64,000 nt of DNA, from NCBI GenBank assembly GCA_023374025.1, contig SIJG01000065.1:419496-483495 (forward strand). Reading direction: 5' to 3'. Origin of the DNA: Heterodera schachtii. Lineage: Eukaryota > Nematoda > Chromadorea > Rhabditida > Heteroderidae. The position numbers were made by a program, and so were the translations under genes. The notes below the pieces were generated by a model, which saw only the letters and a list, made by a program, of their open reading frames with translations, made no database searches and was not told where the DNA came from. Positions 1-12,426 of the stretch are shown here, in pieces. The stretch's first letter is position 1, and each line of letters begins with the position of its first letter.

Positions 1-45
1 CGAACCGTTTTTATGCCTTATTTTGTTCCGTTTTCCAACTGTCGG

Positions 46-3000
46 ATGGATTCCGCGCGTCAATCGCGCGCACGTGCAGTTGTGGTAGCTCATTTCGGCA
101 CCGATGTGTTGGGGCCGCTCCGTGGGTTTGACAACAACATTGGCACAGTCGAACATCGTCTCCGAGAGTATTGCAAAATTCGGGTCTGCTCTTTTATTCT
201 ACCGGTGACTTTTCTTGGATTATCTTTTGTCTTGTCCCCTCGTCAAGAGTGGCACTGCGGTGGGTGCCGTCTTTCCGGCGGCGCTTGCCAATGGCATTCA
301 TCCGTTTGTTGATGCGTGTACCGCGGGTGAATCTGCCAAGAATTGTCGGCGCTAAACTGTGTTTGATTCAGTTTTTGCCAATTTGCTTAACTCTGCTGAC
401 CGCTTCATCGTCTTGGCTTATTCTTCCCTTTTCGACTTTTTCCTTCTCTACGGCGAATTTCCCCTTTCCGATCACTATCCTTTGTCTGATCGCAATTGCG
501 TCGAAATGATCAGCGACTTTTTGCCCCATTTGCGTTCTTTGGACACTTTTGCGTGCCAATGCGAACGGCTCGCCTCGTGCATTTTGCGTCAGCTCTTCGC
601 CCTTTTGGCGGTTCAGCAGCCGATCAGTTCGCCCCTTCCGATTGGCTTTGTCCGCGATTTGCCCATGGAAAGGGCGTGGCGTTGTCTGGGCGATTTGCTG
701 TCCCTTTTCCTCGGTCTCTCCTCCCGTTGCTCTTCCGTTCTCTCTTTCACCCTCCTTTTCAGTGTTTGACGAAGTGATCGGCCACCATCCGTTCCTTCGC
801 TCCCATTGGGCTCAGTTTGTCCGTTCAGTGCGTCTCGCTCAGCACAATCCCTCCCAATTTGCGCTGTACGGACAGTCCGGCCGATTGCAGCAATTTAATG
901 GAGAAATTGCTCGATTGGATGCCGAATTGATGAGCGGGAATATTTTTGGGGTGTGAATCCGAACCCCATTGAACCCCCCTGGAGGATAGAAACATAACCC
1001 TTGGACTGCTCTTCTGTACTTTCCGCCTTCCTTTTACTGTTCCTTCTGAAGGGCATCTGTCGTCGTCTCGCTTCTCTCATCTTCGGCCGTCCGTCCCCCC
1101 CGGCGCCGTCTTCCGCCGACCAACGCGCCTTTGTCGAACGATTCCGTCGCGTCATAATGACCTCATTGGCGCGTTGGGAACGTTTGTCGGCTGCGGAAGA
1201 TGCCATTCCTGACAAACAACATCTTCTCTCACTGTTGGCATTGTCACAATTGTTCCACTTTGTGTTGGCAGAAATTAGCAGAAATGAAAATAGTAAACGG
1301 AAGAGTGTCGTCGAGCGGAAAATGATACGGGCACTGTACGCGACACACAAAAGAGTTGGTCAAAGACAAAGGGACAATCCCTCGAAAGCATTGGCAGTTG
1401 GCTGTGCGCTTTTAGGTCGTTTCGTTCTATTTGATCGGTGATATTCTGTTCACTCCCGCTGAACACATCGCCAAGGCATTCGACCCAATCGATGCGGACG
1501 CAATCGACCGAAAAGCGAGGGCATCCTCCGACCAAGCACAAGCAGTGCTATTGGAACATCAAATTGAGCAAATGAGAAGAGACGCACAGACGGTGCCATG
1601 GCCTAATGGTCATGTGAATTGATTTCATCGGAATTTTAGTTGAAACTTTGTGTGACTGAATGGTGTCACAAAATGGACCAATTCGAATGTTTCCCACCGA
1701 CCAATGGCGAGCCAATGGAGGAAATCGTCGACCGGAAATGCAATTTGTTGTTCGATGGAGCCCAAATTTCAGGCAATCAGCCATTTTAAAAGGCGTTCAG
1801 TTTACACTTAAATTTCAGATAGAATTGGGCGCCTTCTCAAGTGCATTTTGAACGGTCATTTGGCTGCTAATCGGCCTTTGTCCAAACACAATGCCAAGCT
1901 TTTGTTTGAACTCATCCAACATGTCAAGGTGTCGTTCAATGCTTACTGTTCTCCGAAGTTTGATCACCGCCAATTGTTTCCACTCCAATTTTAGCGGATT
2001 TCCTCAACCTTCGATCTCCGCTGGCCTTCGGTTTTGGAATGGGCTCAGTTTGGCTGTGCCAAGGCTTCGTCTGCACTCATCCGACTTTTGGATGGCCAAA
2101 TCGCAGCACTGCCCCCCTCTTCTGGCGAATCCTTTGATAAAAATGCATTTGCCGTGGCTGCCTTTCGCAATGCCCAAATGGCACTGGCACAAATGGTCAC
2201 CAAAGATGGCATTGTCTTTTGCGGAATTGCGCTGGAAATGGCCAATTACAGCGTGTGCCATTGCCAAACAATTGAACTTAATTCCCATTATTTACTTTTG
2301 TCAGAAACTTCTCCGTCCCGCGGATGTCCAGCGGGTGGACGACCTTTTGGTTCGTCTCGATTTGCTCTCCGATTTCGATGCGCTGCTCCGCCGTGTCACT
2401 GATTGGTCCTTTCTTTATTGGCATCGTCAGTTTCTCTGTGAAACTTTTTGCAATTTTTTGGTCTCCGACCCAACGGCGGTCAGCGATTTGACCGGCATAA
2501 AAGTGTGAATTGTTGGAAATGATTCCCGACCATTTGTTTTATTCAGTACTTTTTTGATGCACTCAACGACAGCACCCGTCACTTTCTGCAAAACGCCGTT
2601 CTTTCCGATCACCGCACACTTTCGGACACTTTTGGCACCGAAATGTTTGCCATCGTCAAAGAGATCAGTCAATTAGAGTCTCAATTTTAATTACCTTTCC
2701 TTTTTTGTTTTAGAAATTTTTGGATTTGTTATGCATGCAAATTGAAAATGATTTGCGCCTTTCGTACCATTCGCAGCAAAATGTTTCGTTGGATTCGATG
2801 GAACGCTCACTTTTTGCTGAAACATCCGATGGCAATGTTGGGAACGGCGGCGGCACCGCCCCACGGCACCACCAGCAGGAGGAGGGCCAACTTCGGCATG
2901 GCCACTCGGAAAGCGCAACTTCGCCAATGGCTGCAAGCGTTTCGGCAAAGCTGCTGCACTTGCCGCCCTTCCATTTGGGCAACAAACTGATCAGTGTCAA

Positions 3001-4964
3001 AGGTGGGCTCAGTTGGCCGTCCTTTCGCTGATCTGTCGATATTGGTTTTCGTCAGCGTTCGTCCGATGCCATTTGGAGTCCACCTTCTACAATTTGTCTG
3101 TGCTCGCTTTGCACGATTGCGACAGTTATCGCCGCATGGCTTTGTTGGCCCTCCACCGTTACCATTTGCGGTTGGCCGACTCGGGGCTGCCCAATATGAG
3201 TGTTGACCAGGGTCAGTCAGTCAGTCGGTGCTTCGGTTGTGAAGTCCCTCCCAGGGTTGGACCTTCTCGCGGTGATGGCCGATGTGGACACTTTTGTGGC
3301 CGATTACTGTTACGATTTGAACGAACAAGTCGGAGTTTGCCGAAAAGGCCTTTTTTAGCGATTCGGATGGCACTTTTCCTGGTCATTCATCAATTTAGTT
3401 TTTCATCGAACGCAACGGACACGGAAAGACACAGCTGAACATTTTGCGGGTCCATCAGGTGATCAATTCGGTGAAAACCCACGGACTCGGCATTCTCCAC
3501 TCTTTGGCATGTTTTGTTTGGTTTATTTTCAAATTGGTCGTTCATTATCGTAAAGATCAATTCGGCCTACAAATTTCTGCGTGTGCAATTCCAACACCTT
3601 TCGCGTTGTCTTTTTGACGAACGCATCAAAAAGCTTTTGATGCAAGAGATTCTGTTTTATCGTGACGCAATGGACGAATTGGACCAAATGGTGCTGGGAA
3701 TGTGCCCATTTTGATTGACTTTTCAGGGAATGCCTTTTCAGTACCCAATGGGCCGAGCTGAAAAATTGGCCAATGCTTTACTTCGTTTTGACTGTGCTGC
3801 GCTTCCAAATGCTATGGCCACAAGTGATGACTGTCTGAACAAACTTCGGGTAATTCGTTGACCACCGGCTGAACACGACCATTTTCCATCGCCATTTCCC
3901 TGAAAGGTGTTGGTCACTCGGATGGGCAATTTGCTCGGCCTTTTGCGACTGATTCGGACGGGGGTCGTCGAGTTTTGTTCGCCGCTCATTTTCCATCGCT
4001 TTTTGAGTGCCATTGGAGCCGAACAAAAGTCTATTGAGCCACAGCAAAGTCCAAAAGGCACTCGAGTTGCTGAAGAAGCACGTCTTTTATACGGCCGTGC
4101 CTTCCAAAATGCCATGTCCAATTTGACGGAGTCGCGCGACTGCGTCGAGGCATTCAATGGAGGAGAGGGCACAACTCAAAACCATTTTGAATTCAGCTGC
4201 TCACTTCGGTGTTCGCGCGTGAGTTTCGCTGTAATGGGCCCAAAAAGTACGCCCATCTCCGCCACTTTTTCATCGTTGTGCCCGCCCTTACGCTGTGCCA
4301 TGTTGAACATACGACGAGTTGCAGGGCACGCCTTCAGACGAGCGCGAGGAGAGAAGCGACGGAAACGAAAGACCCACGCGCGCAGCAGCAGCAACAGATG
4401 GTTTTTGTGGAGGACGGATTCAGCATGGGCAAGTGGCGACAGAGGGAAGGGAAGGGATGGAAATGGACAAATAAATGCGCGGGGGGAAAAGACAGTCCAC
4501 CAACAAAGCAAGGCGAACTGTTGCGCAATACCTTTAAAGCTTTTCCCATTAGGGATGGCCCTTTTGCGTAATTGCTCCATTTTCCCCGTTAATTGGTCCC
4601 TTTCCTTTTAAGGCATTGCTTATGTGCTCACACTTTTCAACCAACGCTTTTTCTTCGATTCTTTGAATTGGAGTAACTCTGTACAAAATCGCTTTTTTCG
4701 TGCTGAGTTGGCACAGTGCGCGGCAGAAATGAAAGAGGCACAAAAACGAAAGGATGAGTCATTGGCACAAGTTTTGGCAGTGAAAGCGGTCAGTTAAACG
4801 GTTTAAAATGAGAACAACATTTGTTTGTTTAGGCTCAGTTGGAGGAAAGGCGAGCGGAACATCGGCTTTTGGAGTGCACAATAAATTCGGCACTTACACT
4901 TTTCCAAGCGAACGAACTTTTGGGGGAGGAGGAGGAAGAAGAGACATTTTTAGAAGACCTTTGA
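46..4964 (+). CDS. WASHC4: WASH complex subunit 4 (SWIP/KIAA1033 homologue), multi-exon
   Basis: WASHC4 is a large helical scaffold subunit of the endosomal WASH complex, which activates Arp2/3 during cargo sorting. Landmarks of the vertebrate protein appear in order across many short exons: HWAQFVRSVRLAQHNPSQF near 805-865, WERLSAAEDAIPDK near 1170, TFYNLSVLALHDCDSY near 3085, a block reading IERNGHGK then NSVKTHGLGIL near 3410-3500, YAHLRHFFIVVPALTL near 4250, and VEDGFSMG near 4415. The C-terminus is a glutamate run ending at TGA 4962-4964. Introns are very short; one candidate (345-371) is only 27 nt. The start is uncertain: ATG at 46 is in frame with the N-terminal block, ATG 13 is also possible, and an upstream exon may lie outside the window. 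The next gene is convergent, about 90 bp away. Confidence 0.88.
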
Positions 4965-5051
4965 AAGGACACAAGAAATTCAGAATTTTATTTTAGAAAA
5001 TTAATAAATTATTTTACTAAGAGTTTTTCATCCCTTCTTTCAATTGAATCT

Positions 5052-5790
5052 TCATAGGATAAATTGAGGAATGTTTTTCTCGTAAAATCCAAGGTCATCA
5101 TCGCCGAACACGCAGAAAATCACAGTGTCGAGCTTAAATTGTTAATTTAACAGAAAACTAATGATTTACTCCGTCCCCTACCTTTTCATTGTTTTGGCCT
5201 TCGGTCAGCCAATCTCTCACAGTTTTAATCGCAATTTCAGAGGCTTCCTTTTTTGGGAAGTTGTAAACTCCGGTCGAAATGCATGGAAAAGCCTAAAATA
5301 CGAGTAGAAGGAAACCCCCTTGTAAGTTACGATGGATCTCAATTTGTTGTCGCGAGCCAGGCTTAGCGAGTTGGCGTAGCAGTCGCGCAACTGTCGGCAC
5401 TGTTCGTCCGACACTTCAGTCCCAATTTGAGGCCCGACGGTGTGAATGATAGCTAAACATTTGGACGATTTGTGAGCAAATCCTCCTTGAATTGTCCTGC
5501 CTTTGATGTTTGGCATCAAATTATAGGCTTTTGTGATTTTCGCCTCGCCGACTTCGCACCCTTTCAGTGTTCGGCATTCCTCCAACAATTGTGGACCCGC
5601 CGCCCGATGGATGGCCCCGTCGACACCGCCGCCTGCGTTTTGAAAGAAAGCCTTTGTGCCATTGTTTTGTTTCGTTTGGACACAAACCCCCAAGCAGTGA
5701 GCTGTTGGCCGCGTTCACAATGCAATCCGTAGTCATTTTGGTGATGTCTCCTTTCAAAACGGAAAATTTGCTTCGCAAAGAAAGTGCCAT
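5052..5790 (-). CDS. MacroD-type macrodomain ADP-ribosyl hydrolase
   Basis: This is a single macrodomain protein of the MACROD1/MACROD2 class, whose relatives remove mono-ADP-ribose from proteins and hydrolyse O-acetyl-ADP-ribose. Reading from ATG 5790 the protein shows [20 protein letters not shown], then across an intron (5687-5633) the glycine-rich loop [13 protein letters not shown]. It continues with [14 protein letters not shown] near 5500, [11 protein letters not shown] near 5430, and after a second intron [17 protein letters not shown] near 5290-5230. After a third intron the last exon gives [19 protein letters not shown] and stops at 5054-5052. The NAAN and GGGVDGAIH loops that bind ADP-ribose are intact. 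It is divergent from the next gene, with 274 bp between start codons. No targeting sequence is obvious. Confidence 0.93.
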
Positions 5791-6064
5791 TTTTCAATTC
5801 TGAACTAAAGGAGAAGGAAGGCAAAACTGCAACTAATAAATCGAAACAATAAAGAATTGACACAATTTTAAATCAGAATCACTAACATTAGAAGAACATT
5901 TAAAAAAAGTTTTTTTAAAAGAAAGTAATTAGCAAATGACAATGAAAAAGAATCACTTATCATTATCATACATAGTATGTCAATTAAAGTTCAGTAATTA
6001 AAGCTGTTGTTAGAGTCAGTCTTTCCACACTTTCATCCCCTTCAAATCAAAAGCAGAAATTGAA
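5791..6064. promoter_or_regulatory. Divergent intergenic region, MACROD/RPRD1
   Basis: AT-rich 274-bp gap between two oppositely transcribed start codons, so it should contain both promoters or a shared one. I see no recognisable TATA box or other named element. This is inferred from gene layout only. Confidence 0.4.
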
Positions 6065-8160
6065 ATGAGCGGATTCTCTGAAAAACTTATGCGCGATCGC
6101 CTGCAGAAACTGTCCAACACAGCCCATTCAGTAATTCATTCCCATTATTCACTGTTTTCTCATTGGGCTGGGCGAAAAGGAAAGTCTGAGAAATGTTAAA
6201 AATGATTTTGTGGGGGAAGCCGTCCCTTTTCTCTTCGGATTTGTCAATTGTCCCTCAGATTCAAACGCTCTCCGCTTGGCTTCTTCACCATGCAAAAAAA
6301 CACGCGGATTGCATTTTGGACTGTTGGCTTAAGGTTCGTTTTTCTGTTTTTCTATGCTTAATTTGACAAATCCTTTTATTATTCGTTTAAACTAATCCCT
6401 TTTTTTCTCAGGAAGTGCGCAACAATTCGGAGAACGAACGACTGATCAGTCTGATCAATTTGGCCAACGATGTGATACAAAACAGTCGAAAGAAAGTGCC
6501 CTCCTTTATGGCAGCCTTTTTTGAAGTGTTACAGCCGGCATTTGTCCATGCCTCCGAGTGTTTGGACGAATCGCACCGGAAAATGGTGGCGCGAATCGTT
6601 GCGGTAATTTCCAATTTGAAAAAGGATGATTTTTTGACGAACGGGTACGATTACGTTCCCCGAAATATTTCTTTTCGTTTTTCTAGCGTAAAAATGGCCC
6701 AATGATTCCCCCAGAATAAAAAATTAAAAATTTTTCAAGGAAAAATGAGAAATTTTTTGAAGATTTGACCCCGAAATGGCAAAATTTAGTGATTTTTCAC
6801 TACAAAATCCTCCTTTTTCGCCCCAGCGCTCAAAATTTTTAAAAAACCACTAGCAAACATTTTTTTTCGCCCGAAAAAGGTGCCCTCCTCGAAATTTTTT
6901 CTGGGTATGGGCCTGATTTTATCCATAATTTTTCGCCAATTTTTATTCGGGTGTTTTCGGACTCACTGATCTCGATTATGACATGCATTTTGGCCAATTC
7001 TGAATTCCTGTCCGAATTCGAACAAAAAGCCGAAATTCAAGATTTTCGAAATTCGAACTGAAATTGGAGGAATTCCACACATACTCGGCCCCTAGTTAAT
7101 AAGTTTTCAAATTTCGAAGGTTTGGCGCGAACGCCAAATTTACTCAGCTAAGAATTTGGACGATTTGTCAAAGTGTTTAACTGCGGACGAACCATCAACT
7201 TTTTCCGTCTCTCCGAATTTGAATTCCGAAACGGAAAGCCCTTCGAAGAGTTCGCCGGTGGACGGGGGACAATCGCCGGTCGCTTCGGAGGAGGACACAA
7301 AGGCAAGCGAAGGACGAAGAAACGAATGGGGCAAAGGCATTCATTCCACAGAAAATCAAGGAGGAATTCCACGCATTCTCCACACTCAGCTCCAACATGA
7401 TCGCCCTTCTGCGCAAGTTGGAGGTCATTCTTTGCACTTTTTGGCATTCTTTTGCTTTTCCATTTCCCCCCATTCTTTTTTTTTCTTTTAATTTGTCCCT
7501 TTTCTTTCTTTTTGTTTAGGACCCTGCTTCTACGGACGTTAAAATCAGGTCATTTGGTTTTCACCTCGCCTTTGATTTGTGGTTTTGTTCAGGCAACTCA
7601 TCGCCGCTTACCCGGAAAGCATTGCCAATCCGACGCTTCTCAAACAATTCAAATCGGCGGACGAATTTGGCGAACTGTCGGTGAGAGAAAACTCAACAAA
7701 TTGATTTTACAATAAGATTCAGAAAAAAATCGCAGAAGCAATGCCAGGTGAATTGGGCAGGGGAATGGTTTTATTTGTGCTCCGTTTCGATGCTTTTCAC
7801 TGTATTTGAATCGTTTGTTTAGTGGTCGACGTTTACTGTGGCCGACTGCGCGAAGAGCTAAAAGATCGCCAGAATTTTCAATTTCTACTCGAAGATTATA
7901 TCAAAGTAAATAATTCCAAATTCCATATATGCAAACGAAAGAAAATAAATCATTCAAAAACACAGGCATTAAACGAAGCCAATGAACGAAACAAACAATT
8001 GGTGGTGTCCGTGAAAAGACGCATTGGAAGACTGGACGAGGAGAAGCAAGAGTTGGCCAGGCATATCGAAAGTTTGCCCGACCTGACGGAAATGTTCGGG
8101 TCCGAACCCGCAACTACGAACCTCCCATCGCTAGGGGAATTGTTCACTTCAACTTCATGA
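6065..8160 (+). CDS. RPRD1-like RNA polymerase II CTD-interacting (CID) protein
   Basis: Homologue of RPRD1A/B, which bind the phosphorylated CTD of RNA polymerase II and help recruit CTD phosphatases. Exon 1 (ATG 6065) reads MSGFSEKLMRDRLQKLSNT. The CID domain continues with QTLSAWLLHHAKKHADCILD near 6260 and LISLINLANDVIQNSRKKVP near 6445-6500. After a variable serine-rich linker (7150-7310) the C-terminal coiled coil gives VDVYCGRLREELKDRQNF near 7825 and ends with HIESLPDLTEMFG and SLGELFTSTS, stopping at 8160. These match both ends of vertebrate RPRD1. The exon junction after the CID is uncertain: the donor at 6604 may join at about 6687 or at about 7150. The 6.7-7.1 kb interval carries a dispersed repeat module. 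The next gene is convergent. Confidence 0.85.
6950..7060. repeat. Dispersed foldback module copy in RPRD1 intron
   Basis: AT-rich stretch containing the same motif (GTCCGAATTCGAACAAAAAG, near 7010) seen in the foldback elements at 21, 43-44 and 59 kb. No matching inverted arm is obvious here, so this is probably a degenerate or solo copy. Confidence 0.55.
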
Positions 8161-8348
8161 ATCATTGCCAAAGAATTTATGTTAATACAATTTTTAAAGA
8201 ATGACTGGAAGGGTCCCATAACAAAAGGCAGAAATAAGGATGGAAACAAAACTTTACAAACTCAAATAATCTCCATTTCGATAATAAAAATATAATCAAA
8301 TCAACAGCGTGGTAATTTCAAAGCACCCGACAGACAATCAGAGAATTT

Positions 8349-11300
8349 CTAAATCTTATTAATTTCTCGGTAAACAAAGAATAACTTACGCAAGATTTTC
8401 TTGAGCTGAATCATCAAGGCCCAATCTGTCTTTGTCAAATCGTCCCGAAAATAGTTTTTACACACGTCAATCGATTCACGACTTATCTTAAAATGGGCAA
8501 TTAAATTGTGGTTACACAAAACACAAACTCTGCTAATCAAAATGTCTTCATGGTTAAAATGTCTTCCGTAAAGACGAGGCGCATCACCGGTTGTGTTCTC
8601 AATTTTTATACAAATTTCGTCGCCCGCTTTTGCTATGTCTATTTGTTCGTGATTCCGTTCGATGGAAGAGACTGTGCCCAGCAAAATCACCTTGAAAGGA
8701 AGAATGAAACGAGATAGATGTTAGCATTTAAAATCAAATGTAAGAAACCTCGTCTTTGGTTTTGGCTGCGATTGGCGTGCCCTTTTTCAGTTGACCCGCT
8801 TCGACTGACACTCCGCAAACGATGGGGTCCCTCGACTTAAACACGTGTTGCGGCATAATTCGCAATTTGCATGGGAAAATGGCCAAATGTTCGTTTTCGC
8901 GGCGTTGCTTCAATGCCAATTCCTTTCTAAAAATTAAAATTATAGGGAATTGGAATTAAGACAAAATAGTCAAACAGAGAAGACGGGACCTGAAGTTAAG
9001 GAAACTGTCCTCCAAATGGTAAATGATGTTGGCTTGGAAAATGCGGACACCTTCTTTGTCGGCCAGCATTTGCACCTCGCGGTCCACCGGCACATCAAAT
9101 GCCAAAATGCAAGCGTATTCGACGTTGTGTTCCTTTATATTTTCCGTAGTTCATCTTTCTCCCCCCCTCCATTTCCTTTACTCACCAACATTGCTGCTGC
9201 TCGTTGCACGTCTTTCTTATGCACTGGGCCAATGTTGACGTTTGAATACTAAATTTTGAATTCATAATTATTTTTTGGGTTTTTGGGCAATTAAATTGAA
9301 ATTTCACCGGTATTTTCTGTGCCTTAAGAAATTCGAGCAACGCTTCCAACGAGCCGAGGGTGCTGGCCTGCACATAAACCCCTTCCGACTTTTTCTTAAT
9401 CGCCATGAGCGCGTGCTTAAGCTGAACTTCAGCGTCCTCCCTTAAGGGAAAATAACGGCCGAATTCCCTCTGATTTGGCTGCTGTGTCCACTCACTTCAA
9501 CACCTCCAACTCCTCCTCAGTTGTGGCAACATAAAGCGGAAGTCCGGCAATTGCTTTCTCCAACCCTTTGGCCAAAATTTTGACACCCTGCGCCCCGCCA
9601 ATCTCTTTGTAATGTTCATAATCATTCTGGGAAAAAATTGACAAAGATTACGATTATGGGGGGGGGGGGGAATTACTACAGAGAAAAATGGTTGCCTATT
9701 CTGAGTTCTCTTAATAACTTCACCCCTTTTGAGGGTATGCCCCTGGGGTTGTCCCTGCCACTCGCCTTCACTCGGATTTCCTTTAGCGGCTGTGGCATCA
9801 GCAAGTCTCTGATTGGCGTTGCGATTGGTCCGTCACTTCCAGTCAGTACCATGATGTCATTGACTCTCAGTGTGCCGTTGATCAGAATGACATCGATCGT
9901 CGTGCCTAATCCGGGCAAAGAACGGACCTGGAAACAATGACTGGCATTTCGTTGACAGCTTATTATTTGCTTCTTCACCTCCATGACGATACACTCGAGT
10001 TCCTCAGAAAACGCGAGTCTCTGTGCATGTCGTGTTTGGCATTGCTCCACGATGTGTGCCATCAAATTGCCAATGCCGTCGCCGAGGAAAGCGGACGTTG
10101 GAACAACGCTGACGTATTCGTCGTAATTCATGTTTTTGTTGGCCAATGCAATATTGATGGCCTGTGAGAAAAGATTTGTTTACCAATCCCACTTCTCTTA
10201 TGGCACCTGCTCAGAAAATTCTCCAACGATTTTGTCGAATCGTTCCTTAAATTCCAATTGCGCGTTCGTCGGCTGCGACTTCAAATGTTGCCAAATGTCT
10301 TTGCGCGGGTTAGACTCGTAGCCGTACAATCTGTCCACCTAAAAAACGCATTTCCATTTGTTAATATGGACCTTTAAACAGGCCTTATTTAAGGCAACAA
10401 CAAAAGGCGTTTGTCGTTTAATCAACAGTTTCAGTGATTCGATTGTTTGGGGCTCCAACCCATGCATAATGTCGACGACGAGAATCGCAAAATCGCAGAG
10501 AGAGGAACCACGGGAACGCATATTTCTATGAGTGATGCAAATGAAAAAGGCAACCAAAAAAGGGGAAGGCAATCAAATCTTTTGAAAGGGAATTTGGGGA
10601 ACCGAAAAATGCAAAAGAAAAATTTTGGTCTTTGTTTAAAATATGATCCCGTGAGAGATGAATCCTACGCAAAGCTTTCGTGGCCAGGCGTATCAATGAT
10701 CAGAAAGCCGGGGATTTGCATTGAATCAGCGCAAAACTAAAAATGAGTTTTTGAAGAAGCTCCTCAGTTTTGCCACATCATCAAACTGCTCACATTCTTC
10801 ACCATTTTGCTCCGCTCTTTGATCGCTTGCCCCGGCACTCGCGTCGCGCCCATTTGCTGAGTGATTCCGCCGGCTTCGCCCTCCTGCACATTGCTGCGAC
10901 GGATCTGCAGAAAGTGTCATTCATTATATAGCTGCATCATGCGGATTGTCCCCTTCTCAAACCGTGTCCAACATTTTGGTTTTGCCCGTGTCCACGTGGC
11001 CAAGCACACAAATAACGGGTGACCTCAAATTACTGACACTGCGCTTGGAATTGGCCAATTCCTTGCGCTTCTGAAAGGTGCAATTCCAAACTCATCGTCA
11101 GGATTTGTTTGTCTCACGAAAACGGACCGTAATTTTGGCGCGAACCCTCGCGAATAAATCCTCGCGCGTTTCTTTGGCGACTGTCACCCCAACCGACGAC
11201 TCGTCCTCCTCTTCCTCCTCGTCCGATGAAGCTGCGGAACTGCTCTCCTCCTCCTCCTCGGCGTCACTGGGCGGCTTCTCCGTGGGCATTGGCTTCTCCC

Positions 11301-12209
11301 GAAGGGCGGCAGTCGTCGCCTGTGAAACTCCGGGGCCATCCGTCGTCACTTTTTGCTGTTCCGCCGATTGTCTCTTCGCTTCGTCCGCAATTTCCTCCCA
11401 GCTTTCGGCCACCTTATAAAGTGTTATTGGTGCGTGTTTCCCCTTGTCCACCTCATCGTCCGCTTCCTCCTCCTCCTCCTCTTCCCTTTCCGCTGTTCCT
11501 TCTTCTTCGGTGTGTGCCTCGTCCGTCTTTCCTTCCTCCTCCGTCTTTTTTTGCTGTTTCTTTTTGCCATAATATGGCTTCTTTACTTTTTGCACTTGAA
11601 CTTCCTCATTAGGCGTCGGTGCGATTATGCCTTAATTGTTGACAACGCATTCCGATGAGTGAGTTTGGTCGGGCCAATTCCAATTCACTTTGGTTGTCGA
11701 AGAGTCTTTGCGCCTTGGCCCTCTCCTGCTTTTGCTTTTTTGTGAGATAAGTGCCCTCGCGCTTCTGCTTTTGGATCAGTTCGGCTTTTCGTCGCTTCAC
11801 TTCCTCTTTCTTTTCTTGGGCTATTCTTTCCTAAAATGTGTCCGTTTTTCGGTCCGTTTGTCCATTCTTCGCTTTGCTTCTTCACCTGCTCCTCCTTTTG
11901 CCGTTGTTGCTCCTCCTGCCGTCGTTCCTCCTCCTCCTCCTGTCTTTTCTGTTCTTCTTCTTGTTCCTGTCGTCTCTTCAGCAACTCTTTGATGAGTTCC
12001 GCTTGCTAAATGTTAAATGTTTTCCAATTCGTTTTTCTTTTACCTTTCTTTTTCCCCTGACTAACTTTGTTCTTCTTTTTGCCACCGCTCTCCTTTTTCT
12101 CCTTCTCTTTTTCCTTTTTTTCCTTCTCCTTCTCCTTTTTCTTGTCTTTTTTCTTCTTTGCTTTGTCATCTTTCACTTCGGACTGTCCCTGCGCTTCATT
12201 TTCGTCCAT
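8349..12209 (-). CDS. EIF5B: Eukaryotic translation initiation factor 5B
   Basis: eIF5B is the IF2-type GTPase that drives 60S joining. The N-terminal part (12209 to about 11100) is a highly charged Lys/Glu tail starting [17 protein letters not shown]. The G domain follows: [14 protein letters not shown] (P-loop) near 11010-10970, [15 protein letters not shown] near 10870, [13 protein letters not shown] near 10700, [14 protein letters not shown] near 10470, and the TPFVVALNK block (NKxD) near 10400. Domain II and later parts run through [17 protein letters not shown] near 9900. The C-terminal domain gives [16 protein letters not shown] near 8480-8440 and the protein stops at 8351-8349. Length and domain order fit the family. 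One intron near 9660 contains a run of 13 C on the sense strand. It is divergent from the WDR18 gene. Confidence 0.95.
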
Positions 12210-12426
12210 CTTTGGATTTACAATTACTTTGTTGTTTCAAGAAAATGAAATCTAATTAATTGAGTTTTTGTCAAAAGGAAAAATCTTAAATTTTCCATAT
12301 GTAAAAATCAAACATTCACACTCTTAAATTGAGAAATTGAATTTCATTGCAAACAAAAAATTTAAATCGAATTATTTAAATTACAATTTTTAAATTTTAC
12401 TTTATTACCTAATTCTTATTCATTTA
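12210..12426. promoter_or_regulatory. Divergent intergenic region, eIF5B/WDR18
   Basis: AT-rich 217-bp gap between the two divergent start codons. It probably holds both promoters. No specific motif was recognised. Confidence 0.4.

Noticed and set aside
11098..12248. Several long plus-strand frames opposite the eIF5B N-terminus
   Set aside because: They are antisense to the Lys/Glu-rich coding exons, giving Phe/Leu/Ser-rich nonsense frames. The minus-strand frame continues into the conserved G domain.
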